A stretch of 64,000 nucleotides of DNA from positions 310,001-374,000 of the forward strand of contig NZ_JBNNGK010000002.1 in the NCBI RefSeq assembly GCF_050268245.1, in the 5' to 3' direction. Origin of the DNA: JBNNGK01 sp050268245 (GTDB lineage Bacteria; Pseudomonadota; Gammaproteobacteria; Enterobacterales; Enterobacteriaceae). The position numbers and the translations under genes were made by a program. The stretch's first letter is position 1, and each line of letters opens with the position of its first letter. Shown piece after piece: positions 7,947 through 16,668 of this stretch. Below the pieces are notes generated by a model. The model had not been told where the DNA came from. It saw nothing but the letters and a program-made list of their open reading frames with translations, and made no database searches.

Positions 7947-8507
7947 CTCCTGCTGCGCTATCGCTGAATAATCGAAAGGGGCGGAAATGTGACCAACACA
8001 ATAACATTGCGTATCATCACTCACCTGCGTCGGTAACGCCCGCCACAGGTGCATTTGCATCCATTGCCAATTGGCCGGATCAAATGCGCTAATGCTAGCC
8101 AGCGCCTGCGGATGTGCACATTGCTGATTGCGTAGCTGCGCCAAATCACTGAACGGTGAGATACGCTGACGCGTCACGCTGGCAAAGCGCGCGTCGTGCA
8201 GACCTGCGCGGTCGAATTGCGTGAGCCAAGGTAGCCAATGATTGACCTGCGGCCAACCAAATGATTGCGTTAGCCCAACAAACCCTCTGCTGAGTAAAAA
8301 CTCACGCATACCACTGCTGCTATTCCAAAGATAAAACGGCGCATAGCGGTTTTCTGCGCTGTGTTCACCTTTAAGCGCATATAAATAGGCTTTAATGATT
8401 AACTGCGGGGCGTTATCCAGTAAATGACCCGTGTTGGCGATACGCTGGCGAATAATCTCCATCGGGTAATCGGCGGGAAGCGTGAAACAATATTGCATGG
8501 CGAGCAT
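7944..8507 (-). CDS. DUF4865 family protein
   Basis: About 187 residues from the ATG at 8507, chosen because GGAGA stands eight bases upstream; a longer frame to 8588 has no ribosome site. The N-terminus MLAMQYCFTLPADYPMEIIRQRI and the block KAYLYALKG ... FYLWNSSSGMREFLLSRGF match the DUF4865 family. Function unknown; members are usually found beside a LysR regulator, as here. The stop codon lies inside the last unit of the 71-bp array. Confidence 0.8.
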   Translation of the reverse strand: MLAMQYCFTLPADYPMEIIRQRIANTGHLLDNAPQLIIKAYLYALKGEHSAENRYAPFYLWNSSSGMREFLLSRGFVGLTQSFGWPQVNHWLPWLTQFDRAGLHDARFASVTRQRISPFSDLAQLRNQQCAHPQALASISAFDPANWQWMQMHLWRALPTQVSDDTQCYCVGHISAPFDYSAIAQQE

Positions 8508-8611
8508 GATGATTCTCCGAAAATGATTGACGGCATTAGCGTGCCACGCCATCTTCATCATGAAAATCGGCAATATTTTGATTAACAATCCACAAAATCA
8601 GGATGGTTAGC

Positions 8612-9481
8612 ATGGGGCGGATTACCTTTGATCTCGACGATTTACGCAGTTATGTCACAGGCATTGAACTGGGTAGCTTTGCCAAGGCTGCAGAGCGCTT
8701 GGGGCGCTCAACCTCTGCCGTTAGCGCGCATTTGAAAAAGTTGGAACAACAGGTGGGCACACCCATTTTGCGTAAATCAGGACGCGGCATGGTGATGACC
8801 GAAGCGGGAGAAATGTTGCTTGGTTATGCGCGCCGCCTGCTGGAGTTAAACGATGAGGCAGCGGCGGCGGTACGAGGCTGGGATTTACACGGCACGGTAA
8901 GGTTAGGTTTGCAGGAAGATTTTGGCGAAACCTTCTTGCCACAGGTGCTAGGCAGCTTTGCCCGTGCCCATCCGCGTGTGCGTATTGAGGCGCGAATCGC
9001 CCGTAATGCCGAACTCATTGACTGGGTGATGAAGGGGCAGCTTGATTTGTCTTTGACCTGGGATAGCGGTGTTGATACCCCGTTTCAGCAGGCTTTAGGG
9101 CAACGAATGATGCACTGGATCGCTTCGCCGAACTTTGAAGCAGCGCGTTGGCAAACGCGGCAACAACCCTTACCGCTGGTGGTATTCGACGCCCCTTGCC
9201 TGATGCGCAGTGCGGCGACTCAGGCATTGGATCGTGCCGGTATTCCTTGGCGCATTGCTTTCATCAGCCGCAGCTTAAATGGCATATGGGCGGCGGTCAG
9301 CGCGGGGTTAGGCGTGACGGTGCGTACCGAATCAGGTATGCCTGCGAACCTGACACTATTACCCGCAGGGGAATTACCCTTGCTCAGCCCGTTAGGGGTG
9401 ATATTGCATCGTGCGCAGGATCAGCCAGACGCCGCCGTGCAACGTCTGGCACAGATTATCGCTGAGCGGCTTGAGTGCTAA
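8612..9481 (+). CDS. LysR-family transcriptional regulator
   Basis: 289 residues from ATG 8612, which has AGGAT at good spacing; an in-frame ATG at 8603 is less likely. HTH at about 5-60: LDDLRSYVTGIELGSFAKAAERLGRSTSAVSAHLKKLEQQVG. The co-inducer domain follows (VRLGLQEDFGETFLPQVL, GLGVTVRTESGMP). It is divergent from the DUF4865 gene with about 100 bp between them, the usual layout of a LysR regulator and its target. Its stop overlaps that of sseA by four bases. Confidence 0.88.
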   Translation: MGRITFDLDDLRSYVTGIELGSFAKAAERLGRSTSAVSAHLKKLEQQVGTPILRKSGRGMVMTEAGEMLLGYARRLLELNDEAAAAVRGWDLHGTVRLGLQEDFGETFLPQVLGSFARAHPRVRIEARIARNAELIDWVMKGQLDLSLTWDSGVDTPFQQALGQRMMHWIASPNFEAARWQTRQQPLPLVVFDAPCLMRSAATQALDRAGIPWRIAFISRSLNGIWAAVSAGLGVTVRTESGMPANLTLLPAGELPLLSPLGVILHRAQDQPDAAVQRLAQIIAERLEC

Positions 9482-10323
9482 TCTTGCGCAATGGGTTGTT
9501 TGCCGTCTAGCGCACCCCACTCGGTCCATGCGCCATCATACAGTGCGACCTGTGGCGCTTGCAGCGAGAGTAAACCGAATGCTAACACCGCAGCGGTGAC
9601 GCCGGAACCGCAACTGGTAATGATGGGGCCATTGATATCGACGCCTTTATCGCTAAAGGTTTTTCTCAATGCTTCCAGCGACTTAAAACGGCCGTTTTCC
9701 AGCAGTTCTGGATAAGGAATATTGATACTGCCGGGAATGTGGCCACGATGTAACCCCGGGCGCGGTTCGGGGGCTTCGGCATAGAATCGCGGCGCGGCGC
9801 GTGCATCCAGGATCTGTGTTTTCCCTCCGAGTGCGTGTTCAACCTGCTGCATATTGACCACGGCGGCAGCGTCAAACTGGGCATTGAATGTGCACGGTTT
9901 ACGCGTGTGATGGCCGGTCTCTAGCGCATTAGCGCGGGCTTTCCAGCCATTAAGCCCTTCATCCAACACGTAAACATTTTTTGCGCCAAAATGACGAAAA
10001 GTCCACCAGCCGCGCGGTGCTGAGAATTGATTACCGTCGTCATAAAACACGAGAGTGCTGTTTTCACTGATGCCCAGTTGACCCGCGGCAGCGCTAAATT
10101 CCTCTGCGGTGGGCAACATATGCGGCAGCGTGGTGTTTTTGTCGGCAACCTCATCAATATCGAAATAGACCGCCCCCGGAATGTGTCCGTTGGCAAACTC
10201 GGCCAGCATATCTTTTTTAGGCACTAATCCGACGGGTGACATACGCACGTCAACCACGACCAGATCGCTATCATTAATGTGTTTTTCAAGCCATTGAGGC
10301 GTCACTAAAAAAGGAGAGTTCAT
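9478..10323 (-). CDS. sseA: 3-mercaptopyruvate sulfurtransferase
   Basis: 281 residues, two rhodanese domains. It transfers sulfur from 3-mercaptopyruvate to thiol acceptors or cyanide, giving pyruvate. The N-terminal domain (LVVVDVRMSPVG ... HIPGAVYFDIDEV) is non-catalytic. The C-terminal domain holds the active-site loop CGSGVTA, diagnostic of mercaptopyruvate rather than thiosulfate sulfurtransferases, with catalytic Cys at about 237. Length equals E. coli SseA. Convergent with the LysR gene. Confidence 0.93.
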   Translation of the reverse strand: MNSPFLVTPQWLEKHINDSDLVVVDVRMSPVGLVPKKDMLAEFANGHIPGAVYFDIDEVADKNTTLPHMLPTAEEFSAAAGQLGISENSTLVFYDDGNQFSAPRGWWTFRHFGAKNVYVLDEGLNGWKARANALETGHHTRKPCTFNAQFDAAAVVNMQQVEHALGGKTQILDARAAPRFYAEAPEPRPGLHRGHIPGSINIPYPELLENGRFKSLEALRKTFSDKGVDINGPIITSCGSGVTAAVLAFGLLSLQAPQVALYDGAWTEWGALDGKQPIAQD

Positions 10324-10370
10324 CGTTAATGTTTGCCTGTAATAAAACCGGTTTTTTACTATACCCTAAA

Positions 10371-10505
10371 TCATTCGAGTTGCATGCAGGCGGTAGCGCA
10401 GGGGGGTATCGGTCAATTGTGTGGGGAGTGAAGAAAGCCAACACCCCAGCAATGTGAAATCTGACGGGATATACCTTAACTCATTGGCGTTGCATCACAG
10501 CAAGA
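10371..10505. repeat. Two diverged copies of a dispersed enterobacterial intergenic repeat
   Basis: ATACCCTAAATCATTCGAGT (10371 on) and ATACCTTAACTCATTGGCGT (10471 on) share a pattern continued by TGCAT and are exactly 100 bp apart in the same orientation. The motif with ATACCCTAAAT and AGTTGCA is one I know from intergenic regions of Serratia, Photorhabdus and relatives. Function unknown. Confidence 0.6.
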
Positions 10506-10571
10506 TACCCGTGCATCGGATACCGGTCTGGCAGGTCATGGCTGCGCGGGTGATTTTCCGAGGAAAATAGC

Positions 10572-10991
10572 ATGGCAGAGCAGTGTTTTGGCGGCGCGAA
10601 AATTGCGTTGTTGCACCAAGAGGCGATATTGGTTTATCTGCGCGATAACCGTGCGGATATCCCGTGGCCAGGACAGTGGGATCTACCTGGTGGTGGGCGT
10701 GAAGGGCATGAAACGCCGTTAGCCTGCATCCAGCGCGAAACGCGAGAAGAATTTGGGCTGACGGTGTTGCCGCAACATATACTGTGGCAACGTCGTTACG
10801 ATGGCGTACTGGTCGGTCAACCTGCGACCTGGTTTATGGTCGGCACCCTTGCCCCGCAGCAGATTGCTGCTATTCAATTTGGCGAGGAAGGGCAATATTG
10901 GCGGATGATGGCCATTGATGTGTTTATCCACCATCCGCACGCTATTTCGCATCTACGTCAACGGCTGGCAGACTATATGATTATGCGTTAG
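10572..10991 (+). CDS. Nudix hydrolase
   Basis: 139 residues. A full Nudix box at about 40-62, GGGREGHETPLACIQRETREEFGL, fits GX5EX7REUXEEXGU, the metal-binding site for hydrolysis of nucleoside diphosphate-linked substrates. The N-terminal KIALLHQEAILVYLRD and WDLPGG support the fold. Substrate not predictable. ATG follows a GAGGAAAA site. The stop overlaps the ancestral end of the DUF523 gene on the other strand. Confidence 0.85.
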   Translation: MAEQCFGGAKIALLHQEAILVYLRDNRADIPWPGQWDLPGGGREGHETPLACIQRETREEFGLTVLPQHILWQRRYDGVLVGQPATWFMVGTLAPQQIAAIQFGEEGQYWRMMAIDVFIHHPHAISHLRQRLADYMIMR

Positions 10992-11522
10992 AGCTTCCAG
11001 GCGTTCACGCGGGCAATCAGCGCCGCTATCTGATGATGTGAAAACGCGGGCAATCAGCGCCGCTATCTGATGATGTGAAAACACCTCAATGCCATGCTGG
11101 CGTAACAATGCTGCGGTCACGCCGCTGCCGGGTTTGGTGCGCCCTTGAAATTCACCGTCATAAATCATTTGGCTACCGCAAGATGGGCTGCCATCAGTGA
11201 GCAATGCAAAATGACAATTATGTTGGCGGGCGGTTTCCAGCGCCAAATGGGCACCCAGTAAATACGGATGAGTGACGTCGTTACCTGTGGCTTCGCGGAC
11301 TTGCGCGCGCTGCGCGAGTACGGCTGTACCGTCGGCGGTTGGGCTGATTTCTGCTGACGGCCGTGGCGTAGAAAAACCAGCGGCCAACTCCGGGCAGCAA
11401 ATCACCAAGCGGCCTTCGCGTTGCCAGCGCGTCAGCGTCGCATCCACGATAGGTTTATCTGAGCCGTTATAACGTACTTTAAAACCTGCCAAGCAGGCGC
11501 TGATGAGAATTTTTGGCGACAT
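10953..11522 (-). CDS. DUF523 family protein with frameshifted C-terminus
   Basis: Start at the ATG read from 11522 (MSPKILISACLAG); a longer frame exists but the family begins here. Features: KILISACLAGFKVRYNG, a Cys pair VICCPEL, and LTDGSPSCGSQMIYDG, typical of DUF523. A 37-bp tandem duplication (11009-11082) near the 3' end shifts the frame. The intact ending would be IARVNAWKL and stop at 10988-10990; as it stands, the protein continues after IARV as FTSSDSG... for some 29 further residues and ends at 10953, overlapping the Nudix gene. The core domain is intact. Function of the family is unknown. Confidence 0.8.
   Translation of the reverse strand: MSPKILISACLAGFKVRYNGSDKPIVDATLTRWQREGRLVICCPELAAGFSTPRPSAEISPTADGTAVLAQRAQVREATGNDVTHPYLLGAHLALETARQHNCHFALLTDGSPSCGSQMIYDGEFQGRTKPGSGVTAALLRQHGIEVFSHHQIAALIARVFTSSDSGADCPRERLEALTHNHIVCQPLT
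11009..11082. repeat. 37-bp perfect tandem duplication inside the DUF523 gene
   Basis: GCGGGCAATCAG... to ...GATGTGAAAAC occurs at 11009-11045 and again at 11046-11082 with no mismatch. Since 37 is not a multiple of three, it shifts the reading frame of the DUF523 gene. Perfect identity suggests a recent event or an assembly error. Confidence 0.95.
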
Positions 11523-11576
11523 GGTTAGCGTCTCGGTAGCGATGGCGAAAGTGCTGGCAGACGGACTGCCCCACAC

Positions 11577-11891
11577 GCGGTTTTATGCTAGCAAAACGCG
11601 CCAGGTGAAGCACCTGTTGTTGGCGCGAATTACGTTCTAACCCCAACTGTACCCAGTAAATGAAATTTATGTTTCATCAATGCGGTGGGTTTTCATCTGT
11701 GTGCAGTATTACGCAGCATTATTACAGTTGTTTCAGCCGCTGTGCCGGAAATCATGAAGGCCGTCACGAATAGACGTTATTTTTTATATTCCTCTTGTGA
11801 TGAAAAATATATTTTATAAAATCCAAAATTGGATGAATTATTCCGATTTGTGTGTGACGAGTGTAGTAAAACCCATGCTGAGGAGATAAGG
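11577..11891. other. Intergenic stretch upstream of the oxidoreductase gene
   Basis: AT-rich from about 11760. No gene, terminator or recognisable operator that I can support. Confidence 0.5.
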
Positions 11892-13022
11892 ATGAAACAG
11901 GTTCGCATCGGATTGATTGGTACTGGTTATATTGGCCGTTGTCACGCGATTGCCTATGCCCAAGCGAGCACGGTATTTCCGTTGAAAGGGGAGTTAGTGT
12001 TAGAGATGTTGGCGGAAGTGACCCCCGAGTTGGCCAGCCAGCGCGCGGCAGAGTTCGGTTTTGCACGTTCAACCGGCGACTGGCGTCAGTTGGTGGCCGA
12101 TCCGGCGGTCGATGTTGTCGACATCTGCGCACCTAATTTTTTGCATAAAGAAATGGCGTTGGCAGCGATTTGTCACGGTAAACATGTTTATTCGGAAAAG
12201 CCCTTGGCGTTGGATGCTAACGATGCGTTCGATATGGTGCAGGCGGCGCAGGCCAAAGGGGTTAAAACGTTGGTGGGGTTTAACTATATGAAGAATCCTA
12301 CCAGTCAACTGGCGCGTGAGATTATCGCCAATGGCGAAATCGGTGACGTGGTGCATTTCTACGGCACCCACAATGAGGACTATTTGGCTGATCCGCGTAC
12401 TCCGATGGATTGGCATTGCCGTAAGGCCAGTGCGGGGCTAGGGGCATTAGGGGATTTGGCTGCGCACATTGTCAATATGGCGCACTATTTGGTGGGGGAC
12501 ATCGTAGCGGTATCCGGCGATCTGCAAACGGTCATCAAGCAGCGGCCAGATGCTAAAAATCCCGCCCAATTATGCGAGGTAGAAAACGAAGATCAGGCCA
12601 GTGCGTTGCTGCGCTTTGCCAACGGAGCCATGGGCACTATCGAAACGTCACGCATTGCTTGTGGCCGTAAGATGGGGCTGACTTACGTCGTTACCGGTAC
12701 CAAGGGCACACTCAGCTACACCCAGGAGCGAATGGCGGAGTTGAAGGTTTATCGCCACGATGATCCTGCCGGGCGTCAGGGGTTTAAAACGCTGTTGGTG
12801 GGGCCAATGCACCCGGATTATGCCGCCTTCTGCATCAGTGCCGGTCATGGCATTGGGTTTAACGATCAAAAAACTGTGGAAGTACGCGATCTGGTGAACG
12901 GCATTGCTGCTGATGATCGTATGTGGCCTGACTTTGAGGAGGGCTGGAAAGTCTCTTGTGTATTAGATGCGATTGCCGCTTCGGCGGAGCAGCGGTGTTG
13001 GTTGGCGGTGAATAATAAATAA
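11892..13022 (+). CDS. Gfo/Idh/MocA-family NAD(P)-dependent oxidoreductase
   Basis: 376 residues from the ATG at 11892, preceded by AGGAGATAAGG; an upstream in-frame start at 11829 lacks such a site. N-terminal Rossmann fold with GLIGTGYIGRCHA at about 7-19, and the family hallmark YSEKPLALD at about 95-103, whose Lys takes part in catalysis. The C-terminal half is the substrate-binding domain (DLAAHIVNMAHYLVGD). Members oxidise or reduce sugars and inositols. No sugar transporter or regulator is adjacent, so the substrate is open. Confidence 0.87.
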   Translation: MKQVRIGLIGTGYIGRCHAIAYAQASTVFPLKGELVLEMLAEVTPELASQRAAEFGFARSTGDWRQLVADPAVDVVDICAPNFLHKEMALAAICHGKHVYSEKPLALDANDAFDMVQAAQAKGVKTLVGFNYMKNPTSQLAREIIANGEIGDVVHFYGTHNEDYLADPRTPMDWHCRKASAGLGALGDLAAHIVNMAHYLVGDIVAVSGDLQTVIKQRPDAKNPAQLCEVENEDQASALLRFANGAMGTIETSRIACGRKMGLTYVVTGTKGTLSYTQERMAELKVYRHDDPAGRQGFKTLLVGPMHPDYAAFCISAGHGIGFNDQKTVEVRDLVNGIAADDRMWPDFEEGWKVSCVLDAIAASAEQRCWLAVNNK

Positions 13023-13573
13023 TTTATCACCCCATGAAGTTAATAACGTCTTAAGCCAAGATGCCATTAAGCTACTACCTTGCTAACTTATTAACCTAGT
13101 AACTTACTGGCCTAGTAAAGCACTAACTTGTTTAATTACTGCATTAGTGAGTGAGCAAATTGCCCGCTTATGGCGTTGGCAATTTGCTACGGCTCACGAA
13201 GCTGATAATCCCGCCACAACGTGACTGCAATATCATTTCTCATGCGCACTCATCAGTCTGCTGATGCTTCTTTTCCATACTACGCCAATCTTTGAACTAT
13301 CATTGACTACGTTATGATTTTGCCGATTTATCGTGGTACGCAGGGTAAAAAATCTATAGGGTAGAACGTGTTGCCTGACAATTCGGTAACCGTAAGGCGT
13401 TAAAAAGGCGAGGCAAATGGATAAATAGGCCGGCTAACGTCGCGATTCACGAGCTATAGCGATGAAAATCGCCGGCAAGTTGGGTAAGCGCCGCAGGCGA
13501 CATGGATTGCGCGCGGGATGCGTGCAGCACCCCATTAATTATCCTATCGAAAAACAAGCATGAGGAAGCAACA
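13023..13573. other. 550-bp non-coding stretch with an 11-bp inverted repeat
   Basis: AGCAAATTGCC (13154-13164) pairs exactly with GGCAATTTGCT (13178-13188), loop 13 bases. Before it (13075-13135) lies a low-complexity run of variations on CTAACTTATTAACCTAGTAA. The right part should hold the osmF promoter, in E. coli a general-stress promoter, but I cannot pin it down. No gene seen. Confidence 0.55.
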
Positions 13574-14506
13574 ATGGCATTCACCTCCCCACGCGGACGT
13601 ATTTTTGCGTTGGCGTTGAGTCTTCTTACTGTCACTACTGGTGCCGTACAGGCGGCAGAGTCGGTACGTGTTGGTTCAAAAATTGATACGGAAGGTTCGC
13701 TGCTGGGCAATATCATTGTTCAGGTGTTGGAAGCGAATGGCATCAATACCACCAATAAATTGCAGCTTGGCACCACCAAGGTACTGCGTGGCGCTATTAC
13801 CAGCGGTGAGATCGATATCTACCCAGAATACACCGGCAATGGCGCATTCTTCTTCGCTGATGAAAAAGATCCGGCCTGGAAAAATGCCAAGGCCGGTTTT
13901 GATAAAGTTAAACAGCTCGATTACGACAAAAATAAACTGGTGTGGCTCGACGCAGCACCGGCCAATAATACCTGGACTATCGCCATTCGGCAGGATATTG
14001 CACAGGCTAATCATTTGAAAACGTTAGCAGATTTAGGCAAGTGGATTAATGCTGGCGGTAAATTCAAACTGGCTGCATCGGCTGAGTTTATTGAACGCTC
14101 CGATGCACTGCCTGCGTTCCAGAATGCTTACGGCTTTACGCTCAATCAAGATCAGTTACTAACGCTGGCCGGCGGCGATACGGCCGTGACCATCAAGGCC
14201 GCTGCACAGCAAACCTCTGGCGTTAACGCGGCGATGGCCTATGGCACAGATGGCCCGGTGGCAGCGCTTGGCTTACAAACGCTCGACGATCCAAAAGGTG
14301 TGCAGCCGATTTACGCGCCAGCGCCGATTATTCGCGAGGAGGTATTAAAACAGCACGCTAACATCGCTGAACTGTTAAAACCGGTATTCGCTTCGCTTGA
14401 TGGGCCGACACTGCAAAAATTAAACGCGCAAATTGCGGTGGAAGGACAAAATGCCAAACAGGTCGCTATTACCTATCTGAAACAAAAGGGATTTGTAAAA
14501 GGATAA
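13574..14506 (+). CDS. osmF: Osmoprotectant ABC transporter, periplasmic binding protein OsmF/YehZ
   Basis: 310 residues from ATG 13574 (GAGGAAG upstream). Signal peptide MAFTSPRGRIFALALSLLTVTTGAVQA, then an OpuAC-type binding fold: VRVGSKIDTEGSLLGNI, EIDIYPEYTGNGAFFF, APANNTW and ending ITYLKQKGFVKG. Binds quaternary amines such as glycine betaine and delivers them to YehYW. First gene of an osmF-yehY-yehX-yehW operon in the same order as E. coli yehZYXW, which is general-stress controlled and transports betaine with low affinity. Confidence 0.93.
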   Translation: MAFTSPRGRIFALALSLLTVTTGAVQAAESVRVGSKIDTEGSLLGNIIVQVLEANGINTTNKLQLGTTKVLRGAITSGEIDIYPEYTGNGAFFFADEKDPAWKNAKAGFDKVKQLDYDKNKLVWLDAAPANNTWTIAIRQDIAQANHLKTLADLGKWINAGGKFKLAASAEFIERSDALPAFQNAYGFTLNQDQLLTLAGGDTAVTIKAAAQQTSGVNAAMAYGTDGPVAALGLQTLDDPKGVQPIYAPAPIIREEVLKQHANIAELLKPVFASLDGPTLQKLNAQIAVEGQNAKQVAITYLKQKGFVKG

Positions 14507-14575
14507 GGGGATGTTGGGGGGAGCGTAGTGCTTCTCCCCAATGGTAAGGGCACACCATGGAACCGGAGAGTTTTT

Positions 14576-15736
14576 TTGACTAACGTGTTAAAAAACCGCG
14601 TAATACTGACGCTGTTTATCTTGTTAATCATGGCGGCATTTTGCTTGCCATTCCTCAGTTATGCCCCCAACCGCCTTCTTTCAGGTAAAAGCATCGGCCT
14701 AACCTCACTGTTACATGGTGCGGCGCTCTGGCTGCTGGTGCCTTTAGCGCTGTTGGCGGTGCTCAGTGTGTTACCACCGAACCGACGTAATGCGTCGTTG
14801 ACTGCGATTAGCGCGTCGATGCTGTTGGGCTTAACCTTTTGGCTGAGCGGTTATGCAGCGCAACAATTGGCGTTAGACGGTTCACCGCTGGCGCGCACCT
14901 CGTGGGGCAGCGGCTGCTGGCTGATGCTGGCGCTGAGTTTATTGATGGCCGCAGAGGCTATTGCACGTATCACCGCATCCCAGTTGTGGCGTATGGTGGG
15001 GAACACGCTGGTAGTGCTGCCTGCGTTGCTGTTGCTGTTCACCGACCAACTGGACGGGCTTTCGTTACTGAAGGAGTACCACAACCGGCAAGAGGTGTTT
15101 GATGCCGCGTTGATGCAGCATCTTACCATTCTACTGCTCACCATTTTGCCGGCGTTAGCGATCGGCGTACCGCTTGGCATGTGGTGTTTTCGTTCGCCAC
15201 GCGGGCAAAGTGTCATTTTCTCTACGCTCAATATTATTCAGACCATACCGTCAATCGCATTGTTCGGCTTATTAATTGCGCCGTTGGCCGGGCTGGCGGC
15301 GGCTTTACCGTGGCTGGCACGCCACGGCGTGAGCGGTATTGGCTTGGCTCCGGCGATTGTTGCTTTGGTCATGTACGCGTTGTTGCCGTTGGTGCGCAGC
15401 GTGGTGGCCGGGTTACAAAGCGTACCCGCGAGCGTGATTGAATCAGCCTGTGGCATGGGCATGACGCGTGGGCAGATCTTTTGGCGTGTGCAATTGCCGT
15501 TGGCATTGCCGCTGTTCCTCACCGGCGTGCGCATTTTGGCGGTGCAGACCGTTGGGATGGCGGTGATTGCGGCGTTGATTGGCGCCGGGGGTTTTGGTGC
15601 CATTGTATTCCAGGGATTGCTCAGTAGTGCGCTCGATCTGGTGTTGCTGGGGGTGATCCCGGTGATCGTGATGGCAGTGATCGTCGATTCACTGTTTAAA
15701 TTTATTATTTCAGCTTTGGACGTCAGCCGCCGATGA
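14576..15736 (+). CDS. yehY: Osmoprotectant ABC transporter permease YehY
   Basis: About 386 residues from a TTG start at 14576, chosen because GGAGAG lies five bases upstream and the protein then starts like E. coli YehY (about 385 residues); the frame is open back to 14528. About nine hydrophobic segments. The C-terminal permease half has the EAA-like loop ESACGMGMTRGQIFWRVQLPLALP that contacts the ATPase. Ends overlapping yehX by four bases (ATGA). Confidence 0.9.
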   Translation: MTNVLKNRVILTLFILLIMAAFCLPFLSYAPNRLLSGKSIGLTSLLHGAALWLLVPLALLAVLSVLPPNRRNASLTAISASMLLGLTFWLSGYAAQQLALDGSPLARTSWGSGCWLMLALSLLMAAEAIARITASQLWRMVGNTLVVLPALLLLFTDQLDGLSLLKEYHNRQEVFDAALMQHLTILLLTILPALAIGVPLGMWCFRSPRGQSVIFSTLNIIQTIPSIALFGLLIAPLAGLAAALPWLARHGVSGIGLAPAIVALVMYALLPLVRSVVAGLQSVPASVIESACGMGMTRGQIFWRVQLPLALPLFLTGVRILAVQTVGMAVIAALIGAGGFGAIVFQGLLSSALDLVLLGVIPVIVMAVIVDSLFKFIISALDVSRR

Positions 15737-16668
15737 TTAACTTTGACCAGGTAAGCAAAATATTTCAGGGCAAAGCGGCGGTGGATAATCTGTCGCTTAA
15801 CATTGCCGAAGGGGATTTTACCGTGCTGATTGGCACTTCTGGCTCAGGTAAATCCACTACCTTAAAAATGATCAATCGGTTGATTGAGCATGATCAAGGG
15901 AAGATCTACTTCGCAGGCGAAGAGATTCATAAATTTAAACCGCAGGATTTACGACGGCGTATGGGCTATGCCATTCAGTCCATCGGCCTTTTCCCACACT
16001 GGACGGTTGAAGAGAACATCGCCACCGTGCCGCAGCTCTTGAAGTGGCCACGGGCGCGTATTCGCGATCGCGTTACCGAACTGATGACGTTATTGCATCT
16101 GGATCCTGAGCTGTTTCGCCGCCGTTATCCCCATCAGCTCTCTGGCGGCCAGCAGCAGCGGGTGGGAGTAGCGCGCGCGTTGGCCGCCGACCCCGAAGTG
16201 TTGCTGATGGATGAACCCTTTGGTGCGCTCGATCCGGTCACGCGGGGTACGTTGCAAACAGAGGTGGCGCGCATTCACCAACTTTCTGGCCGCACTATCG
16301 TGCTGGTCACGCACGACATTGATGAGGCGCTGGCATTGGGTGACCGGATTGTGCTGATGGATGCTGGCCGAGTGGTACAGCAGGGCACACCGTTTGAAAT
16401 GTTGACCGCACCGGCGAATGATTTTGTCAGGGATTTCTTTGGCCGCAGCGATCGCGGCATAAAATTATTGGCGCTTGGCAGGGTGGCGGAACGGATACGG
16501 CCAGGGCAGGTGGATGGCGAACCGATCGCCGCAGAGATGAGTCTGCGGGAAGCTTTATCGGTATTTGTTGCCCGCGGCAGCGATTGTTTGCCGGTCGTGA
16601 GTGGGCAGGGCGAGCCTCTCGGTGTGCTGCACTTTAGCGATTTAATTGCGCAAAAGGCGCTGCCATGA
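15733..16668 (+). CDS. yehX: Osmoprotectant ABC transporter ATP-binding protein YehX
   Basis: 311 residues. Walker A GTSGSGKST at about 36-44, Q-loop around SIGLFPHWTV, signature LSGGQQQRVGVARAL, Walker B VLLMDEPFGALD, switch His in LVTHDIDEALALGD. A CBS-like C-terminal extension (about 245-311) ends AQKAL, typical of OpuA/ProV-type ATPases that sense ionic strength. Starts and ends by four-base overlaps with yehY and yehW, which points to translational coupling. Confidence 0.93.
   Translation: MINFDQVSKIFQGKAAVDNLSLNIAEGDFTVLIGTSGSGKSTTLKMINRLIEHDQGKIYFAGEEIHKFKPQDLRRRMGYAIQSIGLFPHWTVEENIATVPQLLKWPRARIRDRVTELMTLLHLDPELFRRRYPHQLSGGQQQRVGVARALAADPEVLLMDEPFGALDPVTRGTLQTEVARIHQLSGRTIVLVTHDIDEALALGDRIVLMDAGRVVQQGTPFEMLTAPANDFVRDFFGRSDRGIKLLALGRVAERIRPGQVDGEPIAAEMSLREALSVFVARGSDCLPVVSGQGEPLGVLHFSDLIAQKALP

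Noticed and set aside
14528..14575. Longer yehY start at ATG 14528
   Set aside because: No ribosome site there; the TTG at 14576 has GGAGAG and matches the known N-terminus.
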